DNA of 54,716 nt, taken from assembly GCA_963751355.1 (NCBI GenBank), contig CAVVVS010000109.1, positions 1 to 54,716 on the forward strand. The letters are read 5' to 3'. Both the position numbers and the translations under genes were made by a program. Position 1 is the stretch's first letter. Each line of letters opens with the position of its first letter. Positions 9,294-17,154 of the stretch are shown here, piece by piece. The notes under the pieces are model-generated. The model was not told the origin of the DNA and searched no databases. It saw only the letters and a list, made by a program, of their open reading frames with translations. The stretch comes from CAVVVS01 sp963751355. GTDB lineage: Bacteria > Bacteroidota > Ignavibacteria > Ignavibacteriales > Ignavibacteriaceae.

Positions 9294-9451
9294 TATTGTT
9301 TGTGTTTTATTCGCAATAAATAAGTAATTTATTATTTTCAAAAATTATTAAAGGTAAATTGTAACCTACGTTATTGATTATCCTCAGATAACTGTAAGTT
9401 TAACTTAGATTAAAAATAAATTTATTGAATAGTAAAAGAGCTGTTTAAACG

Positions 9452-10192
9452 ATGAATAGCACAACATTAAAAAGTGAAAAATTGGTTAAGATTTATAAAA
9501 AGAGAACCGTGGTAAATCAAGCATCGGTTGAAGTATCCAAAGGTGAGATTGTTGGATTATTGGGTCCCAATGGTGCCGGTAAAACTACTACATTTTATAT
9601 GATAGTTGGAATGATAAAACCTGACGGCGGGAAAGTATTCCTGGATAATGAAGAAATTACAAAAGTGCCTATGTATAAAAGAGCACGCATGGGAATAGGC
9701 TATCTTCCACAGGAAGCTTCCATTTTCAGACGACTGTCTGTTGAAGATAATTTAAATGCCATTTTGCAAATGACAAATTTAAGTTCGTTGGAAAGAAAAG
9801 ATAAGTGCGAACAGTTATTGGAGGATTTATCTATAACCCATTTAAGGAAGAGTCTTGGCATACAGTTGAGTGGCGGAGAAAGAAGACGTACGGAAATTGC
9901 AAGAGCTCTTGCCACCGATCCGAGTTTCATTTTGCTGGATGAACCGTTTGCCGGCGTCGATCCGATTGCTGTCGAAGATATAATGAATATAGTAGCCAAC
10001 CTAAAGAATCGGGGAATCGGTGTTTTAATAACCGATCATAATGTACATGAAACATTGAGCATAGTAGATAAAGCTTATATTCTTATAAACGGTACAATTT
10101 TCAAGCAGGGTAATGCTGAAGAATTGGCTGAAGATGCGGAGGTAAGAAAATTATATTTAGGCGAGAAATTTAAATTAGACAGGTATTCATAA
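9452..10192 (+). CDS. lptB: LPS export ABC transporter ATP-binding protein
   Basis: The 246 residues are typical for LptB. Walker A is GPNGAGKTT (38-46), the ABC signature LSGGE (139-143) continues as RRRTEIARAL, Walker B is FILLDEP (159-165) followed by FAGVDP, and the H-loop His is at 197 (TDHNVHETL). The signature LSGGERRRTEIARALA and FAGVDPIAVEDI are characteristic of LptB rather than LivF/LivG-type ATPases. It powers the LptBFG complex that extracts LPS from the inner membrane; lptF and lptG are not in this window. It follows the OstA-like gene after a 158-base gap. Confidence 0.95.
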   Translation: MNSTTLKSEKLVKIYKKRTVVNQASVEVSKGEIVGLLGPNGAGKTTTFYMIVGMIKPDGGKVFLDNEEITKVPMYKRARMGIGYLPQEASIFRRLSVEDNLNAILQMTNLSSLERKDKCEQLLEDLSITHLRKSLGIQLSGGERRRTEIARALATDPSFILLDEPFAGVDPIAVEDIMNIVANLKNRGIGVLITDHNVHETLSIVDKAYILINGTIFKQGNAEELAEDAEVRKLYLGEKFKLDRYS

Positions 10193-10260
10193 TTTGATCA
10201 TGTAATTAAACATCTACAAAATATTTAAATAATTTTTATTGAAGAAAGGAAATTCATTTC

Positions 10261-11715
10261 ATGAATTTATTTACCGCAATTATTAAATATTTTATCATAA
10301 TACTTTTTATCATTTCATCTTCATTTGCACAATTGAAAAATGAAAACAATCAAGCTGATTATATAATAATTACCGTATCCCAATTTGATAGTACCCTTCA
10401 AAATTTTGTAAAATGGCGCAGCAAGAATAATCTGAAAATAAAAATTGCCAACAAGGAGGATATATATAGTGAATTTCCTGAATCTTCCGGTCAACAATCG
10501 ATTAGGGATTTTGTTAGTTATGCGCTTACTTACTGGCAAAATCCGAAACCCAAATATGTATTATTAGCGGGCGGGACAAAATTCATTCCTTCTTATAAAG
10601 TGCCTTCTTCATTTGCAACATATCAACCAGATTCTGAGGATTCGGTTTCACTGGATCAATGGTATGTGATTAATAAGTATGAACCGGGCACCTTGCCGGA
10701 TGCTGCAATCGGAAGATTTCCGGTGAATACCGAGACTGAATTGAAAAATATTATTGCAAAAACAATTTTTGTTGAAGATTCACTTTCGGAAAATTCTTAC
10801 TCAAAAGATTTTCTTATTTTAACTGATAAAAAAGACTCATCACTCTTTCACTCCCTAGCTAATGATTTTATTAGTTCTGCTATTCCTCAAAATTATTCTG
10901 TTGATTCAATATTTACCGGATATAATTTAGACTTAATAAATAGTAGAAAACATCTGCTTGAAGGAATGAATAATGGGTGCATGTTCTTCAATTATTTTGG
11001 TCACGGAGCTCCGGAAAAATGGTCGTTTTATAATCTTTTTACTTATGAGAATGTTCCTTTATTGGAAAAAAATAAAATGCCTTTTATATTTTCTGCTGCT
11101 GCCTGCAGCCAAAATTTTGATATTCAGGGGGACAGCTGTCTTGTAAAAAAATTATTAGTTTATCCAAAAGGCGGGGCTGTAGCTTCATTCGCCTCATCAG
11201 GATTAAATCTTGCTTACTTGGCTTCAGTAACAGTTAAAAAGTTTTTCAATACGATTTTTAAAAATCCTGGTATAACTATCGGCGAAGCGGTTTTGGATAC
11301 ATGGAAATCTTTAAATTATTCATATACTACAAATGATGCCACTATACGGCGATATACTTTACTTGGTGATCCTGCTTTAAAAATCCCGTTCCGTGCAATT
11401 GCAGCCGTAAAGAATATACCTGCTTCATTTCCTGATAAATTTGTTCTTGAACAGAATTATCCGAATCCTTTTAATCCTTCCACAAAAATTCAATACAATA
11501 TACCGGAACGCTGTTTTGTTTCCATAAAAGTTTTCGATGTTTTAGGAAGGGAAGTAAAAACCCTGGTTAATGATTTTAAAAATCCCGGCACATATTCAGT
11601 TGAATTCTTATACAACAACTTAAGCAGTGGTGTTTATTTCTACCGGATGGAAACAAATAGTGGAGATGGTGTAACAAAATTTGTATCCATGAAAAAGATG
11701 GTCTTTCTAAAATAA
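10261..11715 (+). CDS. C25 (gingipain-like) peptidase domain with T9SS sorting signal
   Basis: The 484-residue protein has a signal peptide (about 1-23, SSSFAQ). Residues 33-375 resemble the peptidase C25 fold: DYIIITVSQF, YVLLAGGTKFIP, DAAIGRFPV, then NYFGHGAPEKW with candidate catalytic His248, SAAACSQNFD with candidate nucleophile Cys282, and YTLLGDPALKI. The last 85 residues are a T9SS type-A sorting domain (LEQNYPNPFNPSTKI at 396-410, VFDVLGREVKTLV, GVYFYRMET), so the protein is exported across the outer membrane and anchored or released at the surface. It could be a small gingipain-like protease or a PorU-related sortase, but PorU itself lacks a sorting tail and is much larger. An SD-like GAAAGGA lies before the ATG. 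It sits directly after the LPS-export genes. Confidence 0.85.
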   Translation: MNLFTAIIKYFIIILFIISSSFAQLKNENNQADYIIITVSQFDSTLQNFVKWRSKNNLKIKIANKEDIYSEFPESSGQQSIRDFVSYALTYWQNPKPKYVLLAGGTKFIPSYKVPSSFATYQPDSEDSVSLDQWYVINKYEPGTLPDAAIGRFPVNTETELKNIIAKTIFVEDSLSENSYSKDFLILTDKKDSSLFHSLANDFISSAIPQNYSVDSIFTGYNLDLINSRKHLLEGMNNGCMFFNYFGHGAPEKWSFYNLFTYENVPLLEKNKMPFIFSAAACSQNFDIQGDSCLVKKLLVYPKGGAVASFASSGLNLAYLASVTVKKFFNTIFKNPGITIGEAVLDTWKSLNYSYTTNDATIRRYTLLGDPALKIPFRAIAAVKNIPASFPDKFVLEQNYPNPFNPSTKIQYNIPERCFVSIKVFDVLGREVKTLVNDFKNPGTYSVEFLYNNLSSGVYFYRMETNSGDGVTKFVSMKKMVFLK

Positions 11716-11925
11716 AAGATGGGCTCAACAATATTAGCTATTAGCTTAGCATGTTTATATAATTAAAAATTGTTATTTTTATTTATTTTGTGAAATCTGT
11801 TAATAATTCAAGTTGACCGCTTGATGAATAATGAACTAAATTTAGCCGCTAATTACACAAATTAACACGAATTATTTTTACATTTAAAAATTAAATCTGA
11901 AATATTCGTGGTGCTTTTAACAATA

Positions 11926-12477
11926 TCATTGGTTTTTACCGGAACCGGTCAATCCACCAGAGACAATAAAAGTCATAACCTCTTTCGCACCTGCATCTAT
12001 GAGGGTTATTTGTGATTTAGGTACTATTATTAAGTTTCCGGTAATATTGTAAGAATGAGGTAAATAAACCGCAACCTTTTCATTAAGACCCAGTCCGGTT
12101 AAATCATCTTCAGTCAAAAATCCGAGTACACCAATTTCGTTCCCTGAAAAATTTATGAGTACCGGAGTATTAAACTTCCTTTTATCACCTACAAAGGCCT
12201 CTATTAAATCGCGGAAAGAATTATAAATGATTTTAACAAGAGGTAAACGGCTGAATAATTCATCGATTAGTTTTAGCAACCTTTGAGCTAGAATATTCGA
12301 TGCGATAAAGCCGATGATCAATATGCCTGTTAGTGTAATTAAAAACCCAATCCCGGGATATTTAAACTGAAAAAGTCCGTCTATTTTTGTAAATATCAGG
12401 TACGTAAAATAAATTGTCACTGCGGCAGGTAATACTACAATTAAGCCTTCAAAAAAATATCTGGTCAATCGTTTCAT
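11926..12477 (-). CDS. DUF502 family inner-membrane protein
   Basis: The 183-residue protein matches the DUF502 layout: an N-terminal helix (FFEGLIVVLPAAVTIYFTYLIF), a second helix (IGFLITLTGILIIGFIASNIL), the conserved RLPLVKIIYNSFRDLIEAF segment, then a soluble beta-rich part with NEIGVLGFLTED, VAVYLPHSYNITGNLIIVPK and the Gly-rich end VSGGLTG. The function of the family is unknown. It lies 127 bases downstream of the CBM20-esterase on the same strand, so the two may share a transcript. The AT-rich 210 bases between its 3' end and the convergent C25 gene hold no clear terminator. Confidence 0.9.
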   Translation of the reverse strand: MKRLTRYFFEGLIVVLPAAVTIYFTYLIFTKIDGLFQFKYPGIGFLITLTGILIIGFIASNILAQRLLKLIDELFSRLPLVKIIYNSFRDLIEAFVGDKRKFNTPVLINFSGNEIGVLGFLTEDDLTGLGLNEKVAVYLPHSYNITGNLIIVPKSQITLIDAGAKEVMTFIVSGGLTGSGKNQ

Positions 12478-12604
12478 AACATTACCTTTATTATTTAATA
12501 ATTTGTTGATTTATTGGTATAAATACCGATTAAATTTTGTCCTAAACTTCAGCCAAGGGTAAATGTACATTAAAAACAAATCAATTGGATATATTTTGAA
12601 ATTA

Positions 12605-13759
12605 CTATTTATTCTTAAACATAAATTCAAGAAATCTCCAGTCCCTTTTTGCCCAGTCTGCTTCACTATGGTCGGCGCCCTTGGCAATGTAGTATTCCAG
12701 GTCATTTCCCAACAAATATCCCTTTTCTTTCAACGCTTCAACCATTTCATCAACTCCGGGCTTTAAGCGTTTTTCCAGATCTTTTGTCCCGATGTCGATG
12801 TAAATTTTTATATTTTTTTTCTTACCATGATAACGGGCAACATTGGGAATGTAATTAATATTCTTGATATGGAATGCTGTGGATAAACAAGCAGCTTGTG
12901 AAAAAACGCCGGGGTACTCCCACAGCAGCATAAAAGAAATTAGTCCGCCTGCAGATGAGCCGCCGACTGCGGTATTTTTACGATTCGGTAAAGTTCTGAA
13001 TTCTTTATCAATTAAGGGTTTCAATATTTTAATCACAAAGTTCATGTATGCATGCCCAAGTTTCGTATTGGTATATTCTTTCGATCTGTCCTTCGTATTG
13101 TAAATCCCAACTATGATTATGGGCTTTATTACACCGGCTTTAATTAAACTGTCAGCAACTTCATCGAGCTGCCAATCGACACCGAATGAAGAAGTCCTTG
13201 GGTCAAAAATATTTTGTCCGTCCTGCATGTAGAGAACCGGGTATCTTTCCGATGTATCTGTATTGTATGAAGGCGGAAGCCAGACGATAACATCTCTCGG
13301 TTTAATTCCTTTTCCCTTTAATTTTCTCAAATATATAACCGTACCCGTAATTTGACCTTTGAATTTAGGACGTTGATCTGAGGGAAGCTCATCTTTCCAT
13401 TTCCTAATTACAATCGAAACTGTAGTATCATCAGATATTTTCAAAACGCTATTATTAGGTACTTTCCCATCGTTTGTTAATGCTTCTTTATCCCATGATC
13501 CATTAGTAAATTTGTACTCTATGGTCTCATTCACTGGAAATTTAAATGATTTTATCCATGTTGTATCGTTAATCTTTTCGAGTCTAACCTTATCCGGGAC
13601 CCATCCCCCCAATTTATCATTATTGCCCGCAATGAAAACAGAATCACCGGAATGAATATCGGGCGTTATTACTTTAAACGTTATGGTTATTTTACCTGAT
13701 TGAGAATATACCATTGTTGTCATGGTAATTATGAACGAAATTATGTATAATATTTTCAT
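12605..13759 (-). CDS. Secreted esterase with N-terminal starch-binding-like (CBM20) domain
   Basis: The 384-residue protein has a signal peptide (about 1-20, ending VYSQ). Residues 23-122 match a CBM20-like beta-sandwich (GDSVFIAGNNDKLGGWVPDKVRLEK, NETIEYKFTNGSWDKE), a fold that binds starch-type glucans. Residues 135-384 are an esterase D/enterochelin-esterase-type alpha/beta hydrolase: PVLYMQDGQNIFDP, the nucleophile elbow GGSSAGG with Ser269, the acid region IDIGTKD (321-327) and His364 in GADHSEADW. It would cleave esters on a carbohydrate or siderophore-like substrate in the periplasm or outside the cell; the exact substrate is unknown. The divergent CPBP gene starts about 300 bases away. 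Confidence 0.87.
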   Translation of the reverse strand: MKILYIISFIITMTTMVYSQSGKITITFKVITPDIHSGDSVFIAGNNDKLGGWVPDKVRLEKINDTTWIKSFKFPVNETIEYKFTNGSWDKEALTNDGKVPNNSVLKISDDTTVSIVIRKWKDELPSDQRPKFKGQITGTVIYLRKLKGKGIKPRDVIVWLPPSYNTDTSERYPVLYMQDGQNIFDPRTSSFGVDWQLDEVADSLIKAGVIKPIIIVGIYNTKDRSKEYTNTKLGHAYMNFVIKILKPLIDKEFRTLPNRKNTAVGGSSAGGLISFMLLWEYPGVFSQAACLSTAFHIKNINYIPNVARYHGKKKNIKIYIDIGTKDLEKRLKPGVDEMVEALKEKGYLLGNDLEYYIAKGADHSEADWAKRDWRFLEFMFKNK

Positions 13760-13824
13760 CGGACTGCTTTTGATTTAAGTGCGAATATATTTGTTTGCCT
13801 GCAAAAAAAATCTTAATCTCACTG

Positions 13825-13882
13825 ATTCGGCAGAAGTCTTTTGCCGGATTCATTTGCTCACGGTGAAGATCCGTAATGAGCA
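13825..13882. promoter_or_regulatory. Two hairpin-like inverted repeats in the divergent gap
   Basis: In the 294-base gap between the esterase (minus) and CPBP gene (plus), ATTCGGCA at 13825-13832 pairs with TGCCGGAT at 13842-13849 (one wobble). Immediately after, TGCTCACGG at 13855-13863 pairs with CCG at 13871-13873 and TGAGCA at 13877-13882, with a three-base bulge. They could be operators or a structured 5' leader. No function can be assigned. Confidence 0.3.
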
Positions 13883-14053
13883 GAAATCGTAATTTCACTT
13901 AATTTAATTCTTATAATGAGTAGAATTAAGTCTACAATTAAGATTTTTCCCGTAACATGATGATTTAAATTATATATAAGTTTTAAAATATATACGATTT
14001 AATTATTATTTTTATCCCTAAATTAAAAAAAATTAACAAATTAAATTTCCAAC

Positions 14054-14851
14054 ATGGGTATGCCTAAATTTGAATCGAAAAAGGAACTGAATAATTTATT
14101 CCGAATTATAAAATCTCTTGATAGAAAAGTCGTCATAATTTTTATATCAGTTGCTATTCTCCAAACAGTATCCTGGTATTACACCTCAAGGCTTTTTTTT
14201 CAACAGAATTTTTCTCGAATATATCAGTCGAATCATTATGCCGGGCTATATGAATTTATTTATTGGTATGCGGGAGATTTTTTTACTTATTTTATTATCC
14301 CTGCATTAATAATAAAGTTATTATTTAAAAGTAGACTGCATGATTTTGGATTTACTTTCGGTGATTATAATGCAGGAATTAAATTGTCACTAGGTTTTAT
14401 ATTCCTAATGCTTCCGGTAATATGGTTCGTTTCATCCGAGCCTGCATTCGGTGCGGTTTATCCTTTGCTTGGACAGGCAAGGGACTCTTGGACAATTTTT
14501 ATTATATATGAAGCAGGATTGTTTATTTATTTAATAGCATGGGAATTTATCTGGCGCGGTTACATGTTGTTCGGACTTAAAGAAAAATTCGGTTATTATG
14601 CAATTTTGATTCAAATGATTCCATTTCTGATATTACATGACGGAAAACCTCCCATTGAAACATTCGGAGTTATTTTTGGGGGAATTGCACTGGGAATACT
14701 TGCATATCGAACAAAATCAATTTACTATTGCATAGTTGTTCATGCATGTATTATGTTTAGTATAGATTTAATTTCAACCCTGCGCTACCGTACAGGTGAA
14801 TTTGGCGTAGGGATGTCATCACTTTTCCATATTTTAAAAGCAATTATTTGA
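14054..14851 (+). CDS. CPBP (Abi/CAAX-protease-like) family membrane protein
   Basis: The 265-residue protein has about seven hydrophobic helices. The CPBP metal-site motifs are present in modified form: WEFIWRGYM with Glu164 and Arg168 (the usual form is EExxxR), LILHDGKPP with His195, and YYCIVVHACIM with His230. Bacterial members are intramembrane proteases or protein-processing factors. The first Glu of the EExxxR motif is replaced (Trp163-Glu164-Phe165), so activity is uncertain. The ATG at 14054 is used; a second in-frame ATG lies two codons on. It ends 10 bases before pdxJ, so the two are probably cotranscribed. Confidence 0.85.
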   Translation: MGMPKFESKKELNNLFRIIKSLDRKVVIIFISVAILQTVSWYYTSRLFFQQNFSRIYQSNHYAGLYEFIYWYAGDFFTYFIIPALIIKLLFKSRLHDFGFTFGDYNAGIKLSLGFIFLMLPVIWFVSSEPAFGAVYPLLGQARDSWTIFIIYEAGLFIYLIAWEFIWRGYMLFGLKEKFGYYAILIQMIPFLILHDGKPPIETFGVIFGGIALGILAYRTKSIYYCIVVHACIMFSIDLISTLRYRTGEFGVGMSSLFHILKAII

Positions 14852-14861
14852 GGATAAAAAA

Positions 14862-15578
14862 ATGCGATTTTCATTAAATATTGATCACATAGCTACACTT
14901 AGAAATGCTAGGGGTGAACAGAAACCCGATCCCGTAACTGCTGCGTTACAAGCTGAGCTGGCAGGAGTTGACGGCATTGTATGCCACTTGCGCGAAGACC
15001 GGAGGCATATTAACGAAAGAGACGTAAGGTTGTTGCGCGAGCTGATAAAAACCAAACTTGATCTTGAAATGGCAGCGACTGATGAGATTATTCAAATTGC
15101 CTGCGACGTTCAGCCTGAACTGGCAACCATTGTTCCGGAGCGTAGACAAGAACTTACGACCGAAGGAGGAATAAATGTAATTGATAATATTTCCAAGTTG
15201 AAAGAAACTATAAATCGCCTGCATGATTCGGAGATAGAAGTTTCTTTATTTATCGAACCAAGCATTGAACAGATTGATGCTGCTTCAGAAATTAGTACCG
15301 ATTTTATCGAAATTCATACTGGCATTTTTGCCAATGCAATTTCGGAAGAGGAACAATTTGATGAACTCGAAAGAATTAGACTGGCAATTAAACAAGCAAA
15401 AAAATTAGGCTTGGGCGTTAACGCGGGTCACGGTTTGGATTATCAAAACATAAAGATATTCAGGGAAGTGGGTGGTATTGACGAAGTGAGTATCGGGCAT
15501 GCAGTCATTGCCAGAGCGGTATTCGTGGGGTTGGATGAAGCAATCAGGGAAATGATTAGATTAACCGATAAATATTAA
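14862..15578 (+). CDS. pdxJ: Pyridoxine 5'-phosphate synthase
   Basis: It joins 1-deoxyxylulose-5-phosphate with 3-amino-2-oxopropyl phosphate to make pyridoxine phosphate (vitamin B6) in the cytoplasm. The 238 residues match the family. Conserved segments include SLNIDHIATLRNARG (N-terminus), ICHLREDRRHI-type sequence with His42, LDLEMA with Glu69, and NAGHGLDY with His190, the catalytic positions of the family. A GAGG-type ribosome binding site (TGAGGATAAAAAATG) spans the stop of the upstream gene. Confidence 0.96.
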   Translation: MRFSLNIDHIATLRNARGEQKPDPVTAALQAELAGVDGIVCHLREDRRHINERDVRLLRELIKTKLDLEMAATDEIIQIACDVQPELATIVPERRQELTTEGGINVIDNISKLKETINRLHDSEIEVSLFIEPSIEQIDAASEISTDFIEIHTGIFANAISEEEQFDELERIRLAIKQAKKLGLGVNAGHGLDYQNIKIFREVGGIDEVSIGHAVIARAVFVGLDEAIREMIRLTDKY

Positions 15579-15588
15579 TTCAATCAAA

Positions 15589-15652
15589 TCAGTTGAATAA
15601 GTATATATCAACTGATACAGTTGAAAATAGAAGATTCAACCAAATTAGTTGA
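15589..15652. repeat. Five TCAGTTGA-type elements in both orientations
   Basis: Within 64 bases after pdxJ there are TCAGTTGA (15589-15596), TCAACTGA (15608-15615), CAGTTGA (15618-15624), TTCAAC (15635-15640) and TTAGTTGA (15645-15652). Alternating orientations allow several small hairpins. They could be a regulator binding array for the next gene or a terminator remnant. The remaining intergenic bases to 15853 show nothing else. Confidence 0.35.
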
Positions 15653-15859
15653 TTTTAATTTCTTTGTTAATAATAAATTAATTTCTATTTTATAAATGAG
15701 GCAAATTTAAAAAGGCTGAACACAATTTTCGGGTTGTGATTTTTAAAAATCAAAAAAGCACACTTTATTCATGTTATTTATGCCTACGTTAAATTTATAG
15801 CGGACTTCGCTCGGGAAGACTCATAAATTAAAAATATTTTTTCCCTCAATAAATTGGAT

Positions 15860-16639
15860 ATGAACCTAAAGCAAAAATTAGACTATCATTACAAGTCTTT
15901 CGACAAATCAAAGATCTCCCCGGATCCTCTTCAGTTTTTACATTTATTTTCATCTATAAATGATATTGAAATAATGGGATTTATTGCATCAATTTTTGCA
16001 TATGGAAATGTGAAGCAAATTATAAGTACACTAAATAAATTCTTACTAATCTCGGAAAATCAACCATATAATTTTGTTATCAGCTCTAATAATAAAGTGC
16101 TCCGGCAAAAATTAAAAGATTTTAAGCATAGGTTTTACACAGTTGAAGATGTGATTACATTATTTATAATTCTAGGAAAAGCTCTAAATAAATATGAATT
16201 GATAAAAAACATTTACCTAAAATATTATAAGCCGGACGATTTTAATATTAAAAGCTCTTTGCTCGGTTTTTCAAATTTCTTTTTAGCGGAAGCTGTAAAG
16301 GAGTGTAAGGGTAAAATTACACCAGGATTAAAGTTTATGTTCCCGCTTCCTGTGAATGGGAGTGCATGCAAAAGAATGAATCTATTTTTAAGATGGATGG
16401 TCAGAAAAGATGAACTTGATTTCGGACTTTGGAGTGAAATTCCAACTCACAAACTTATTATTCCGGTCGATACACATGTAGCAAAAATATCAAGATCGTT
16501 TGGTCTAACTAAAATGAAAAATGTGAGCTGGAAAATGGCTGAAGAAATTACTGAAAATTTGAAAAAAATTGATCCGCTCGATCCTGTTAAATATGATTTT
16601 GCCATTTGTCATATAGGGATGAGAAAAATGATTTTTTAA
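15860..16639 (+). CDS. TIGR02757 family protein (DUF2400)
   Basis: The product is about 259 residues from the ATG at 15860 (an in-frame TTG two codons earlier is possible). Characteristic segments are DPLQFLHLFSSINDIEIMGFIASIFAYGNVKQI near the N-terminus, KRMNLFLRWMVRKDELDFGLW, and PVDTHVAKISRSFGL followed by DPVKYDFAICHIGM. The PVDTHV...R...GL stretch resembles the catalytic helix region of HhH-GPD DNA glycosylases, so a role in DNA repair has been considered for such proteins, but the function is unproven. It is a cytosolic, lysine-rich protein. It is widespread in Bacteroidota, in line with the organism assignment. Confidence 0.85.
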   Translation: MNLKQKLDYHYKSFDKSKISPDPLQFLHLFSSINDIEIMGFIASIFAYGNVKQIISTLNKFLLISENQPYNFVISSNNKVLRQKLKDFKHRFYTVEDVITLFIILGKALNKYELIKNIYLKYYKPDDFNIKSSLLGFSNFFLAEAVKECKGKITPGLKFMFPLPVNGSACKRMNLFLRWMVRKDELDFGLWSEIPTHKLIIPVDTHVAKISRSFGLTKMKNVSWKMAEEITENLKKIDPLDPVKYDFAICHIGMRKMIF

Positions 16640-17154
16640 TCTTATTGTTTCAGCAGATAATCATGATTAATTGAAAACTCCCTGTAACTCTGAATTCTAA
16701 TGTGAATAGCATTACTTCATTTAGTGTTTGTGATTATTGATTTTTGTATTAATTCTGAATTTTTATAACTTATTCATCAAATCTTATAATATCAGGAAAA
16801 TATTTGTTATAAGTAAAAGTTGCGGATGTTTTACTTTTCGTGTAGTCATTATATTTTTTTTAATTACAGAATATTTTTAACGTTTCTGTCTCATAATACA
16901 TCTTTAGTTGAAAACCAAAAAAAAGCATTCTAAAGAAATCAGATTTTATTTTATGTCATTTCAATCAACACTTCACAAATGATAAATATTTAATTTGGAT
17001 GCGCGGTAAAAGCATTTTTAACGGCAGAAAAGTATCATATAAGATTCTTGACACATTTGATTAGATACCCAGAAAATTTTTAAAAAATGTAAATAATTAT
17101 GTTTAATTATAAATGCGGCAATAAATTTATTCCCAAAAATAAGGAAAGATAAAT
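16640..17154. other. 515-bp AT-rich intergenic region before the OPT transporter
   Basis: No open frame of convincing quality is present. A perfect small palindrome TAATCATGATTA occurs near 16660. A TTGACA box occurs near 17049, without a good -10 partner. The transporter start at 17155 has a purine-rich AAGGAAAGAT upstream that may serve as ribosome binding site. Confidence 0.45.
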
